Assembly: GCA_963728655.1 (NCBI GenBank)
Contig: CAVSLD010000006.1
Span: forward strand, 1,504,676 to 1,568,675
DNA length: 64,000 nucleotides
From: Iamia sp963728655
GTDB lineage: Bacteria; Actinomycetota; Acidimicrobiia; Acidimicrobiales; Iamiaceae
Direction of reading: 5' to 3'
Positions 1-8,970 of the stretch are shown here, piece by piece (position 1 is the first letter of the stretch; every line of letters begins with the position of its first letter). The notes under the pieces were generated by a model. It had not been told where the DNA came from, did no database searches, and worked only from the letters and a program-made list of their open reading frames with translations. Position numbers and translations under genes: made by a program.

Positions 1-1240
1 CGGTGCGGGCCACACCGGGCTCGGTGACCTCGTCGCGAGCGCCCAGCACCTCGTCGATGGCGGCCTGGGCGGCGTCCTCGGCGTCGGCCCAGCGGGCGGC
101 CCAGCCCTGCTCGGTGGCGGGGGCGACGAGGGCGCCGGCCCCGTCCACCGCGCCCATGTGTGCGACCAGCGCCGACGCCGGGGCCGCCACCCGCACGGCG
201 GCGGTGGCCGAGGGGTCGGTCCAGCCGTGGGCCCCGACCCGCACCTCGACCGCACCACTGGCGGCGACCCACTCCCCCACCACCCGCGACGCCACCGGCG
301 CGCCCATGTGCAGCACCGCGTCGGGCCGGAGGGCGGCGGCGGTGGCCCGGTCGCGGAGCACGGCGTCGGCCGACCCGACGACGACCGCCCCCCGACGGCC
401 CTGGCCCCCCAGGGCCCCGCGGAGGCGGGGGTCGAGCAGGAGCGGCCAGTCCAGGGCGGAGGCGATCCGCAGGGCGGCGGCGGCCGTCGCCGGCGGCGTC
501 TCGCCGGGCTCGGCCCCGGCCACGACGATCCCGCGGCGGGCGGGGCGCACCACCGCGTCCAGCAGGGCCCGGTCGGCCGCCGCCGCCACGGGTGCGGCCT
601 CGACCCAGGGACGACCCCCGTCGCGGCCGGCCGGGAGGGTCCGGACCCGACCGACCAGCGGCTCGCGGAAGGCCAGGTCGAGGTGGACGGGCCCGGGGCG
701 GCCGGCGGCGCCCCCACCGATCGCCTCGACCAGCGTCCGCGCCGCCCGGGCCCGCCACGAGCCGGCGGCGGCGACATCGGGGACGCCCGGGGCGTGGTGG
801 GCGCGGACGGACCTCCCGTAGAGGTGCACCTGGTCGATGGTCTGGGGCGCCCCCACGTCGGCCAGCTCGGGCGGGCGGTCGGCGGTGACGGCCAGGAGGG
901 GCACCGAGGAGTGGTGGGCCTCGACCACCGCCGGGTGCAGCTCGGCCGCCGCGGTGCCGCTGGTGGTGAGGACCACGGCGGGTCGGCCCGTGGCCAGCCC
1001 CAGCCCGAGGGCGGTGAAGGCCCCGGCCCGCTCGTCGTGGTGGACGTGGACCCGGACCTCGGGGCGGGCGTGGAGGGCGAGGGCCATCGGCGTCGAGCGG
1101 CTGCCCGGGCAGACCACCGCGTCGGTGAGCCCGCCGCGCACCCACTCGTCCACCACCGTCGCGCAGAAGGTGGCGGCCACGTCCGGGGCCGGCGCCCCGA
1201 CCAGGTCGCCCCCCTCGTCGGGGGTCGGGTCGACGGCCAC
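1..1240 (-). CDS. menD: MenD, SEPHCHC synthase (partial, C-terminus outside window)
   Basis: Thiamine-diphosphate enzyme that joins isochorismate and 2-oxoglutarate in menaquinone synthesis. About 413 residues are visible; the usual length is about 550, so the C-terminal cofactor domain lies beyond the window edge. The N-terminal motif VCPGSRSTPMALALH (residues 43-57) is the MenD signature, and Glu70 in HHDERAGAFTALG is the glutamate that activates the cofactor. A further block, TTSGTAAAELHPAVVEA, is typical of the family. The GTG start at 1240 is supported by a TACGCT -10 box only 6 nt upstream, which suggests a leaderless transcript. It is divergent from menH and belongs with menA and menB further right. 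Confidence 0.95.
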   Translation of the reverse strand, partial: MAVDPTPDEGGDLVGAPAPDVAATFCATVVDEWVRGGLTDAVVCPGSRSTPMALALHARPEVRVHVHHDERAGAFTALGLGLATGRPAVVLTTSGTAAAELHPAVVEAHHSSVPLLAVTADRPPELADVGAPQTIDQVHLYGRSVRAHHAPGVPDVAAAGSWRARAARTLVEAIGGGAAGRPGPVHLDLAFREPLVGRVRTLPAGRDGGRPWVEAAPVAAAADRALLDAVVRPARRGIVVAGAEPGETPPATAAAALRIASALDWPLLLDPRLRGALGGQGRRGAVVVGSADAVLRDRATAAALRPDAVLHMGAPVASRVVGEWVAASGAVEVRVGAHGWTDPSATAAVRVAAPASALVAHMGAVDGAGALVAPATEQGWAARWADAEDAAQAAIDEVLGARDEVTEPGVART

Positions 1241-1246
1241 GCCCGC

Positions 1247-1252
1247 AGCGTA
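1247..1252 (-). promoter_or_regulatory. -10 box (TACGCT) of menD
   Basis: On the minus strand TACGCT lies 6 nt before the menD GTG, the spacing expected when transcription begins at the start codon itself. No clear -35 was required or seen. Confidence 0.5.
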
Positions 1253-1324
1253 GGGACTCGACCCGGCGCGGCCCCGCCCCGCGCCCCGGGGACCGGCGGC
1301 GTCACCCCCACGGACGAGGCCCCC

Positions 1325-1380
1325 CTCGAACCGGTGTCGGATCCCGTCGCCCCCACGACCACGAGCCACACCAGCTCGAG
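1325..1380. repeat. Intergenic palindromic repeat, family A copy 1
   Basis: Imperfect inverted repeat between the divergent menD and menH starts. It begins CTCGAACCGGTGTCGG and ends CCACACCAGCTCGAG. It shares the ACCGGTGTCGG core with copies near 2205, 36020 and 48684. Confidence 0.6.
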
Positions 1381-1404
1381 CCGCACGGGGGCCGGCGACC
1401 CTCC

Positions 1405-1410
1405 TACGGT
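1405..1410 (+). promoter_or_regulatory. -10 box (TACGGT) of menH
   Basis: TACGGT is followed by 7 nt and then the GTG start at 1418, consistent with a leaderless mRNA. Confidence 0.5.
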
Positions 1411-1417
1411 GCGCTGC

Positions 1418-2180
1418 GTGACCGCGCTGCACGCCACCACCGAGGGCCGCGGGCACCGGGTGGTGTTGCTGCACGGGTTCACCCAGACCTCGGCGTCGTG
1501 GGCTCCGGTGGTCGAGGCCCTGGCCCCCGACCACGAGGTGGTGCGGGTCGACCTGCCCGGCCACGGCGGGTCCGGCGGCGCGCGCCTGGACCTGGCTGCC
1601 ACCGCCGCGGCCGTGGGCGAGGTGGGCGCCCGCGCGACCTACGTGGGCTACTCCATGGGCGGGCGGGTCGCCCTCCGCCTCGCCCTCGACCGCCCCGACC
1701 TCGTCGCCCACCTGGTCCTGGTGGGCGCCACCGCCGGCATCGACGACCCCGGGGAGCGGGCCGACCGGCGCGCGGCCGACGAGGCCCTGGCCCGGCGCAT
1801 CGAGGACGGCGGCGTCGAGCCCTTCCTCGACGGCTGGCTCGCCCAGCCCCTGTTCGCCGGGCTCGAGCCCACCACCGAGGACCTCGCCGGGCGCCGGGCC
1901 AACACGGCCGAGGGGCTGGCCTCGTCGCTCCGCCTGTGCGGGACCGGGACCATGGACCCGCCCTGGTGGGGCGAGCTGCCCGCCCTCGGGGCGCGGCGGG
2001 GTGGCGGTCACGGTCGTCGTGGGCGCCGAGGACGCCAAGTTCCGGGCCCTGGGCCAGCGCCTGGCGGCCGGGATCGGCCCCACCGCCCGGGTGGAGGTGG
2101 TGCCCGGTGCCGGCCACGCCTGCCACCTGCAGGACCCCGGGGCCGTCGCCGCCCTGGTCCGGGCCGCGGCCGGCACCTGA
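1418..2180 (+). CDS. menH: MenH-like alpha/beta hydrolase (SHCHC synthase), one frameshift
   Basis: Alpha/beta hydrolase that would remove pyruvate from SEPHCHC to give SHCHC, the step after MenD. Visible features are the oxyanion-hole strand VVLLHGFTQTSASW (about 15-28), VDLPGHGGSG, the nucleophile elbow VGYSMGGRVAL (Ser79), a late Asp in VVVGAEDAKF and His in VPGAGHACHLQ. The reading frame changes at about 1985-2001, in a run of G. The total length is 3n+1, so one inserted base explains it and gives about 253 residues, normal for MenH. The start is a GTG with a -10 box 7 nt upstream. Its position beside menD favours MenH over an unrelated hydrolase. Confidence 0.85.
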
Positions 2181-2204
2181 CGCCCCCGCGGCCCGGCCGC
2201 CGCT

Positions 2205-2260
2205 CCCGTACCGGTGGCGCGAGCGGTCGTCCGGACGACCGCGCCCGACACCGGTACGGG
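2205..2260. repeat. Large palindrome after menH, family A copy 2 (possible terminator)
   Basis: Arms CCCGTACCGGTG (2205-2216) and its exact complement (2249-2260) enclose a perfect 20-bp palindrome (2223-2242). The whole 56 bp can form a near-continuous hairpin 24 nt after the menH stop. There is no T tract, so factor-independent termination is uncertain. It shares the ACCGGTGTCGG core with the other family A copies. Confidence 0.6.
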
Positions 2261-2464
2261 GGGCGGGGGCGACGGCCCGGCCGGGGGCTGCGGGGCGGGA
2301 CGACCCCGATCGCACCCGGCACGGGCTCCGGCGCCCCGCATGCGGGGCCCGGGACGGTTGGGGCCCCGGGCGCCGCACCAGCCGGGGCCGGGCGGCGGCC
2401 CAGGGCCACCGGTCGGACGGATCCACCTCGCGATCGTCCCGTGGCGTTAGCCTCGTTCTGACCA

Positions 2465-2735
2465 CTTCCATCGCCCGTCGGAGCCGAGGCTCTGGCGGGC
2501 GATGTCCTTTTCCGGGCAGCGACTGCGCCGGAGCGCACTGCTGACCGTCCCACCGGTCCGGGGCGAACCCCTTCCCGGTGGACCCGCCCCGCAGCTCGGC
2601 CCGAAGGCCTCCCGGCGGGGCGGACGGTGGAAACGTCCTCCACAGCGACCTCCACGGCTCGGTCGGCGGACCCGTCTCCCCGGGCGGACCCGGGGTCGTC
2701 GTCTGCGTCCCTCACCGCTTCGTGGCCTCTGCGGT
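2465..2735 (-). ncRNA. Candidate structured non-coding RNA, family not recognised
   Basis: At least five stable hairpins follow one another: 2711-2738 (8-bp stem), 2678-2695 (7-bp stem, 4-nt loop), 2584-2623 (8-bp outer stem with inner GGCC-TTCG-GGCC on the minus strand), 2547-2583 (long stem with inner GGGG-TTCG-CCCC) and 2470-2503 (8-bp outer, 5-bp inner stem). The C(TTCG)G tetraloop is in its stable orientation on the minus strand, and a matching minus-strand promoter lies at 2742-2770. I checked for landmarks of RNase P RNA, tmRNA and SRP RNA and found none. Both ends are inferred. Confidence 0.4.
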
Positions 2736-2741
2736 GAGAGC

Positions 2742-2770
2742 ACTCTGCGCTGCCGGCGCACGGGGGTCAA
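2742..2770 (-). promoter_or_regulatory. Candidate promoter of the structured RNA
   Basis: Minus-strand -35 TTGACC (2770-2765) and -10 CAGAGT (2747-2742) are separated by exactly 17 bp. Predicted transcription would start near 2735, at the first hairpin. Confidence 0.45.
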
Positions 2771-2923
2771 GGGACTTCGCGAGATCCACAGGGTTCTCCC
2801 CGAGGTTTCTCCTCTGTCCCCAGGGCCGCCGGCCGTTGTCCACCGGTCGGCCACAGGTCCACCCACAGGTCACCGCCCGGGTCCCCGAACGGGGGTTCGA
2901 CCGGACCCGTCCCCGGGGGGCGA

Positions 2924-3841
2924 TCAGCCGCCCAGGGCCAGGCCCAGGGCGAGGAGGGCACCGAAGAGGAGCTGGACCCGACCGGTGGCGACCAGCACCG
3001 GGATGAGGGCCGGGCCCCGCGCCCCGCCCAGGACGGCGACCACGGGCTTCTGGGCCACCAGGACGGCCACCAGGGCCAGAGCGCCCAGCGGCCGGCCCCC
3101 GAGGCCGCACACCGGCACCACGGCCACGAAGGCGCCCAGGAGCAGGGCCACGTAGAGCCATCGGGTGCGCCGGTCGCCCAGGCGCACGGCGAGGGTGCGC
3201 TTGCCCGCCTCGGTGTCACCGGGGATGTCGCGGAGGTTGTTGGTCACCAGCAGGGCGGTGGCCAGCAGGCCCACCGGCACCGAGGCCCCCAGGGCGAGGC
3301 CGTCGAGGGACCCGGTCTGCACGTAGGCCGACCCGGCGGTGGCCACCACGCCGAAGAAGGTGAACACGAAGACCTCGCCGAACCCGGCGTAGCCGTAGGG
3401 ACGGGGCCCGCCGGTGTAGAACCACCCTGCGGCGATGGCTGCCGCCCCGACCACGAACAGCTCGGGGCCGACCACCACGGCCAGGGCGGCCCCGGCCCCG
3501 CCGGCCACGCCGAAGGAGGCGAGGGCCGCCTTCTTCACCGACGAGGGCCGGGCCAGGCCCTGGCCCACCAGGCGGACGGGCCCGACGCGGCGGTCGGCGT
3601 CGTCGGTGCCCCGGATGCCGTCGGAGTAGTCGTTGGCGAAGTTGGTGCCGACCTGCAGGGCCAGGGCCACGACCAGCGCGGCCAGGGCCCGCCACCAGAT
3701 GAGGCCGCCGTCGACCTCGCCCACGGCGGCGGCCGTGCCCACCGCCACCGGCACCACCGCGGCGGGGAGGGTGCGGGGCCGGGCGCCCGCCAGCCAGAGG
3801 CGCCACCCGTCGGGCGGGGCCGCGGCGGAGGCCGCGGTCAC
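2924..3841 (-). CDS. menA: MenA, 1,4-dihydroxy-2-naphthoate polyprenyltransferase
   Basis: Membrane UbiA-family enzyme that attaches the isoprenoid chain to 1,4-dihydroxy-2-naphthoate. It has 305 residues, normal for MenA, with about eight hydrophobic segments. The two Asp-rich prenyl-diphosphate/Mg sites are visible: NFANDYSDGIRGTD (67-80) and NNLRDIPGDTEAGKRTLAVR (201-220). The GTG start overlaps the menB stop by 4 nt (GTGA, 3838-3841), so the two genes are co-transcribed and probably translationally coupled. No frameshift was seen. Confidence 0.96.
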   Translation of the reverse strand: MTAASAAAPPDGWRLWLAGARPRTLPAAVVPVAVGTAAAVGEVDGGLIWWRALAALVVALALQVGTNFANDYSDGIRGTDDADRRVGPVRLVGQGLARPSSVKKAALASFGVAGGAGAALAVVVGPELFVVGAAAIAAGWFYTGGPRPYGYAGFGEVFVFTFFGVVATAGSAYVQTGSLDGLALGASVPVGLLATALLVTNNLRDIPGDTEAGKRTLAVRLGDRRTRWLYVALLLGAFVAVVPVCGLGGRPLGALALVAVLVAQKPVVAVLGGARGPALIPVLVATGRVQLLFGALLALGLALGG

Positions 3842-4734
3842 GGGCGCTTCGGGAAGCGCTCGAACTCCGGGCGCCGCTTCTCCTTGAAGGCGTCACGGCC
3901 CTCCTGGGCCTCCTCGGACCCGTAGAAGAGCAGGTTGGTGTCGTGGGCCAGCTGCTGGATGCCCCCGAGGCCGTCCTCCTCGGCGTGGAACCCGGCCTTG
4001 AGCAGCCGCAGGGCGAACGGCGAGAGGCGCATCATGTCCTGGCACCACCGCACCGTCTCCTCCTCCAGCTCCTCGAGGGGCACGACCTCGTTGACCAGGC
4101 CCCAGTCGAGCGCCTTGCGGGCGTCGTACTGACGGCACAGGAACCAGATCTCCTTGGCCCGCTTCTGGCCGATCTGGCGGGCCAGCAGCGAGGCCCCGTA
4201 GCCGCCGTCGAAGGAGCCGACCTTGGGGCCGGTCTGGCCGAAGGTGGCGTTGTCGGCCGCGATGGTGAGGTCGCAGAGGACGTGGAGGACGTGGCCCCCG
4301 CCGACGGCGTAGCCGGCCACCATGGCCACGACCGGCTTGGGCAGGCGCCGGATCTGGACGTGCAGGTCGGTGATCAGGAAGCGGCCCACGCCCCGCTGCC
4401 CCACGGCGTCGTCGCCCACGTAGCCCGAGTCGCCCCGGGCCCGCTGGTCGCCGCCGCTGCAGAAGGCCAGGGGACCCTCGCCGGTGAGGACGACGACCCC
4501 CACGTCGGGGTCCTCCCGCGCCCAGGTGAAGGCGACCGTCATCTCCTCCACGGTGTGGGGCCGGAAGGCGTTGCGGACCTCGGGGCGGTCGATGGTGATC
4601 TTGGCGATGCGGCCGCCACCGTCCCCGTCGGGGAAGGCGGCCGCCGTCTCGTAGCGGATGTCGGTGAAGTCGCCGCGCCCCTCCCAGTCCAGGGCGGGGG
4701 TCACGGTGCGGTCGGCGTCAGCGGGGTCGGCCAT
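3838..4734 (-). CDS. menB: MenB, 1,4-dihydroxy-2-naphthoyl-CoA synthase
   Basis: Crotonase-fold enzyme that closes the second ring of the naphthoquinone. It has 298 residues. MenB-specific features are SGGDQRARGDSGY (93-105), the block GPKVGSFDGGYGASLLAR (169-186) and LCRQYDARKALDWGLVNEV (199-217). These separate it from ordinary enoyl-CoA hydratases. The ATG at 4734 is chosen because homology-like sequence begins there and a GAGACT -10-like box lies 7 nt upstream. An in-frame extension to 4959 has no family character. It is the first gene of a menB-menA operon. Confidence 0.96.
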   Translation of the reverse strand: MADPADADRTVTPALDWEGRGDFTDIRYETAAAFPDGDGGGRIAKITIDRPEVRNAFRPHTVEEMTVAFTWAREDPDVGVVVLTGEGPLAFCSGGDQRARGDSGYVGDDAVGQRGVGRFLITDLHVQIRRLPKPVVAMVAGYAVGGGHVLHVLCDLTIAADNATFGQTGPKVGSFDGGYGASLLARQIGQKRAKEIWFLCRQYDARKALDWGLVNEVVPLEELEEETVRWCQDMMRLSPFALRLLKAGFHAEEDGLGGIQQLAHDTNLLFYGSEEAQEGRDAFKEKRRPEFERFPKRP

Positions 4735-4793
4735 GGGGCCGAGTCTCGCCCAGGGCCGCCCGCCATCGCACGTCCGGGCCGGGGCCCGGACGG

Positions 4794-6418
4794 TCAGCCC
4801 CGACCGGAGCTGATGATGCGGCGCAGGACCCGCCGCCCGGCGTCGGAGTCCTCGCCGGCGTCGTCGGCCGAGGCCGCGGCGGCCACGGCGCGGGCCGCGG
4901 CCGGGCTGAGGGCGTCGAGCTGGAGAGCCAGCACCTCCTCGTCGGAGGAGGCGGGCCACGGGGCCCGGTCGTCCTCGGCCAGGTCGGCCTCGTCGGCACC
5001 GGCCCCCTCGGCCACGACCTCGTCGGGCGTCGGGATCGGGGCCTCGTCGACCAGGGCCTCGGGCGCGTGGGCCTCGGCGGCCGGGAGGGCCTCGGGGGCG
5101 CCCACCGGCAGCGGCTCGGGGAGCACGCCGTCCTCGGACGAGCCGAGGTAGCGGTGGCCCTCGCTGGACCCACCCAGGTCGGCGTCGAGGTCGACCTGGA
5201 GGCTGCCGCCCGAGGCGCCGTCGAGGTCGGGCAGGGCCGTGTCGGCCGCGCCCAGGTCGGCCCGGGCCTCCTCTGCCGCCGGCCCGAGGTCGGCGTCGAG
5301 GTCGTCGAGGTCGCCGACGGCGGTCGGCTCCGGCTCGGGGGTGGTGAGGCCGGGGGCTACGACCTCGAGGGCCTGCGGGACGGGCTCGGGCGCGACGCCC
5401 GGGGCCGGCTCCGGTGTCTCGAGGAGCGGCTCGGGCGCGAGCTCGGCCGACGGCACCGGGGCGTCGAGGAGCGACTCGGGCCCGTCGTCGAGGGCCGGCT
5501 CGGGGGCGTCGCGGAGGGGCTCGACCGGCGCCGGCTCGGGGCGGGACAGCGAGCGCAGCGTCGGGCGGGGCTCGCCCGCCAGGGGCTCGGACGCCAGGGG
5601 CTCGGCCCGGGCGTCGGAGGGCTCGAGGGGGGGCTCGACCAGCTCGACGGGCTCGAAGGCCTCGGGTGCGTCGGTCGAGGTCTCGTCGGCCGCATCCATG
5701 ACGACCTCGTCGGCCGCGCCTCGTCGAGGGCCTCGACAGGGTCGAGGTCGGCCCCGAGGGGCTCGGGGTCCTCGTCGAGGAGGTCGGCGTCGACGGTGGT
5801 GGGCTCGTCGCCCCGCGCGCCGGACGGCTCGGGGGCGTCCTGCGCCTCGACGGCCGGCTCCGGCACCCGCTCGGGCTCCGGCTCGGGCCCGACCTCGACG
5901 GCGCCCAGGTCGACCAGGTCCTTGATGCGGGCGGCGGCGCCGACCTCGTCGAGGGCGAGGGCCTCGGCCACCGCGGCGGCGGTGCTGCCCCCGGCGACGA
6001 GGGTCACCAGGCGCCACTGGTCACGGTCGAGGCGCACCTCGTCGTCGGCCAGGTCGGTGGACAGGGCGAGGGCGACGGCGGGCGAGGGCACCACGGCCTC
6101 GATGGGCCGCCACGCCTCGATGCGGGCCTCGGCCTCGGCGAGGACCTCCACGGCGTCGGCCGGCACCGCACCGTCGGGTGCCGCCACCTCCGCCTCGAAG
6201 GCGAAGCTGCCCTCGGCGAACCGCAGGAGGGCGAACAGGGCGTCGACCGAGCCGGCCTCCCCCGCGGGCTCCCCGCCCACCAGGAAGCCGTCGGCGAACC
6301 ACAGGCGGCCCCTGCCGCGGTCGCCGTCGATGACGAGCTCGCCGGTCTTGGATGTCGTCGCCAGCAGCCGAACCAGATCGGCCAGGGCGAACGTGTCGAG
6401 GGTGCCCTGAAGGGCCAC
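4794..6418 (-). CDS. DUF4388 (PATAN) domain protein with winged helix and acidic tail, one frameshift
   Basis: Residues 1 to about 105 form a DUF4388 domain (MALQGTLDTFALADLVRLL, later GELVIDGDRGRGRLWFADG), followed by a winged-helix-like segment (DQWRLVTLVAGGSTAAAVA). DUF4388 proteins are linked to gliding, signalling and complex assembly. The remaining 330 or so residues are almost entirely Glu, Pro, Ala, Asp and Leu and should be disordered; the last 30 (AGRRVLRRIISSGRG end) are basic. A frame change at about 5716-5722 fits one missing base (length 3n+2). The function in this organism is not known. Confidence 0.75.
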
Positions 6419-6550
6419 GGCCCACCTCCATGCTCGAGGGACCCGTCACCATCGGCACCGATGCCCGGCCTGTGAGGATCGGGGCCCGCCACCCGGCAGA
6501 CGGGTGGATGGGGACCGTGTCGCGGCCCCGGCCCGTCGGGGCGGGGGCCG

Positions 6551-7375
6551 TCAGCCGTGGGCGCTGAGGGTGGCCACCACCGCGGCCGACATCACCTCGA
6601 CGGGCGGGTCCTCGCCCGTCCATCGGCGGAAGGCGTGGGCGGCCTGGTGCACCAGCATCCCGATGCCGGTGACCGGCACCGCCCCCCGGGCCCGGGCCGC
6701 GGCCAGCAGCGGGGTCTCGAGCGGGTCGTACACCAGGTCGGCCACCACCTGGCCGGCACCCAGCCGCAGGGAGTCGACGGGCAGGCGGTCGTCGTCGCCC
6801 ATGCCCAGGGGGGTGGCGTTGACCACCAGGTCGGCCCCGTCGACCGCTTCGGGCCCGACCACCGCCCCTCGGGACCCGGCCAGGGCGGCGGCCGCCTCGG
6901 CCCGGTCGGCGCTGCGGTTCACCACGCCCACCTCGCGGGCCCCGGCACCGGCGAGGGCGGCCACCACGGCGCGGGCCGCCCCGCCCGCGCCCAGCACGAC
7001 GGTGCGGGCGCCGTCGGGCTCCCAGGCGTGGTCGATGCGGAGGGAGTCGAGGAACCCGGCCCCGTCGGTGCTGTCGCCCTCGATCCGCGTGCCCCGCCAG
7101 GCCAGGCAGTTCACCGCGCCGAGGCGCTCGGCGGCGGGCGTGAGCACGTCGACCGCCGCCGCCGCGGCCTGCTTGTGGGGCATGGTGACCGACATGCCCG
7201 CCAGGTGGAGGCTCCGCATGGCGGCCACCGCCCGGGCCGCGCCCCCGGTGGGCACCGACACCGCGAAGTAGGCCCAGTCGAGGTCGAGGGCGGCGAAGGC
7301 GGCGTTGTGGATCACCGGCGAGAGGGAGTGCTCCACGGGGTGGCCGACCACCCAGCAGACGCGGGGGTGGCTCAT
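6551..7375 (-). CDS. aroE: Shikimate dehydrogenase
   Basis: NADPH-dependent reduction of 3-dehydroshikimate to shikimate in aromatic amino acid synthesis. It has 274 residues. The substrate site is seen in VEHSLSPVIHNAAF (14-27) and MSVTMPHKQ with catalytic Lys68; the cofactor P-loop is GAGGAARAV, followed by NRSADRA. DSTDGAGF replaces the usual N-T-D-G block conservatively. It ends an alaS-ruvX-mltG-aroE run, 25 nt after mltG, an order well known in actinobacteria. Confidence 0.95.
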   Translation of the reverse strand: MSHPRVCWVVGHPVEHSLSPVIHNAAFAALDLDWAYFAVSVPTGGAARAVAAMRSLHLAGMSVTMPHKQAAAAAVDVLTPAAERLGAVNCLAWRGTRIEGDSTDGAGFLDSLRIDHAWEPDGARTVVLGAGGAARAVVAALAGAGAREVGVVNRSADRAEAAAALAGSRGAVVGPEAVDGADLVVNATPLGMGDDDRLPVDSLRLGAGQVVADLVYDPLETPLLAAARARGAVPVTGIGMLVHQAAHAFRRWTGEDPPVEVMSAAVVATLSAHG

Positions 7376-7400
7376 CGCGCCGCGCGCCCGCGGGGCGCCG

Positions 7401-8496
7401 TCAGCCGCACCCCAGCCCCTTGGCCTCGCACTCGTCCTTCTTGGCCAGGAACTCGTCGTAGTCGGCGGTGAAGAAGTGCTGGCCCTCGGCCTCGAGCACG
7501 TAGTACAGCTCCGGGCCCGTCGCCGGGTTCAGGGCGGCGTCGAGGGAGGCCCGGCTGGGCGCCGCGATCGGGGTCGGCGGCAGGCCCGCGTTGATGCGGG
7601 TGTTGTACGGCGACGGGCTCTCGAAGTCGATCTCGGTGCCGTTCTTCTCGGCCTCGAAGGCGCTGGTCGCGTCGATGCCGAGGGGGATGCCCTCGAGCAG
7701 CCGGTTGTAGATGACCCGCGCGATGCGGGGCGACTCCTGCGGGGTTGCCCGACTCCCGCTCGATCAGCGAGGCCACGGTGATGATCTGGTAGGCGTCGAG
7801 CGACGGGAGCCGATCGCCGGTGAGGCCCAGGTCGATGCCGGCCTCGGTGGCCTGCTGGTCCATCTCGTCGACCATCCGCCGCACCATGGTCGACGCCGTG
7901 TCCTGGGGTCCGACCTCGTAGGTGCTGGGGAAGAGCATGCCCTCCATCGACGGCTGGTCGCCGGGCTGGAAGCGCGAGCGGTTGGCCGGGTCGGCCAGGG
8001 CCAGCAGCACGTCCTCGGAGGTGAAGCGGGGCACGTCGTCGGGGATCCGGGCCGCGATCTGGTCGATGGTGAAGCCCTCGGGGATCGTGAGGTCGGTGGT
8101 GGCCACCACCAGGGGGTCGCCCCGCAGGACCGTCTCGACCTCCTCGAAGGACGAGTTGCGACGGAACCGGTAGGTGCCGGCCTGCAGGTCGATGTCCTTG
8201 CCGCGGATCCAGAAGCGGAAGATGGTGGCGTTGGCCACCACGTCGGCGTCGCCCAGGATCGAGCCCAGGTCGGTCAGGCGGGCCCCGTTGGGGACGACCA
8301 CGTCGACCGGCTCGCCCTGCGGCCCGGGCGGGTCGACCTGGCGCTGGTACCAGCTGCGGCCCCCCAGGACGAGGCCGCCGAAGAGGACGAGCACGAGGGC
8401 GAGCACGACCGCCACCTTGGGGAGGCCGTTGCGCTCACGGGGCATGTCGACGATCTCGTCGATGGGCTCGGGGGCTCGGGGCACGCTGGGTGTCAC
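7401..8496 (-). CDS. mltG: MltG, endolytic murein transglycosylase, one frameshift
   Basis: Inner-membrane YceG-family enzyme that cuts nascent glycan strands and sets peptidoglycan chain length. One membrane segment (VAVVLALVLVLFGGLVLGG) follows a short cytoplasmic N-terminus. The LysM-like part and the catalytic motif ASLIERESG (the Glu is essential in the family) are intact. Just after that motif the frame shifts (7738-7746, an extra C in a run of C). The other frame continues with SPRIARVIYNRLLEGIPLGI and ends at 7401. Length 3n+1 fits one insertion, giving about 364 residues. The GTG start at 8496 overlaps the ruvX stop (GTGA). Confidence 0.9.
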
Positions 8497-8948
8497 TCCT
8501 CGGGGGGACCGGCGGGGTCGGCGACCAGGGTCATGGGGGCACCACCGTCGAGCCACGTCTGGAGCAGCACGGCAGCAGCGGCCCGGTCGACCACCTTACG
8601 GCGCGCCCGGCTGTCGAGGCCCTGCGCGGCGAGCAGCCGATGGGCCGTGACCGTGGTCAGGCGCTCGTCGTGGAGGACCACCGGCACGTCGAGCACGGCG
8701 GCCAGCGCCGAGGCCCGGGCCTCGGCGTCGCGGGCGGCCGGGCCCTTGGACCCATCGAGGGACAGGGGCAGGCCCACGACGACCACCTCGACCTCCTCCT
8801 CGGCCACGATGGCGGCCAGCCGCCGGTGGACCTGGGCGTGGTCGCGGCTGGCCGGGATCACGTCGTAGGGGCTGGCCAGGCGGCCGCCGGCATCGCAGGT
8901 GGCCAGGCCGATGCGGGTGCTGCCCAGGTCGACCCCGAGGGCCCTCAC
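8493..8948 (-). CDS. ruvX: RuvX/YqgF, putative Holliday junction resolvase-like nuclease
   Basis: RNase H-fold protein of 151 residues. YqgF proteins act in rRNA 5-prime processing and were proposed as resolvases. The N-terminal RALGVDLGSTRIGLA carries the first catalytic Asp; VVVGLPLSLDGSKG and DERLTTVTAHRLL are family blocks; the late Asp lies in KVVDRAAAAVLLQTWLD. The GTG at 8948 is chosen because the conserved fold begins immediately after it. It lies 22 nt downstream of alaS and overlaps mltG by 4 nt. Confidence 0.93.
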   Translation of the reverse strand: MRALGVDLGSTRIGLATCDAGGRLASPYDVIPASRDHAQVHRRLAAIVAEEEVEVVVVGLPLSLDGSKGPAARDAEARASALAAVLDVPVVLHDERLTTVTAHRLLAAQGLDSRARRKVVDRAAAAVLLQTWLDGGAPMTLVADPAGPPEE

Positions 8949-8970
8949 CGCACCGCCGCGGCGGCGCTGG

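Larger units (their letters stand above)
2181..2923. other. 743-bp stretch without a protein gene
   Basis: This gap lies between the menH stop and the menA stop, which face each other. It holds the 2205-2260 palindrome, then about 200 bp with no recognisable feature, then a hairpin-dense segment (2470-2738) read as a candidate RNA, then a segment rich in CCACAGGTC-like words (about 2780-2880). Long open frames here are on both strands with no homology-like character and look like high-GC artefacts. Confidence 0.6.

Noticed and set aside
158..2461. A long plus-strand frame through menD into menH
   Set aside because: Its first 1.2 kb is antisense to menD, which has clear motifs on the other strand. 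Only the part from 1418 is coding.
2779..2880. Cluster of DnaA-box-like words (AGATCCACA, TTGTCCACC, CCACAGGTC twice) suggesting a replication origin
   Set aside because: None matches the actinobacterial box TTGTCCACA exactly, and dnaA, dnaN, rpmH or an AT-rich unwinding region are not near. Chance in GC-rich DNA is adequate.
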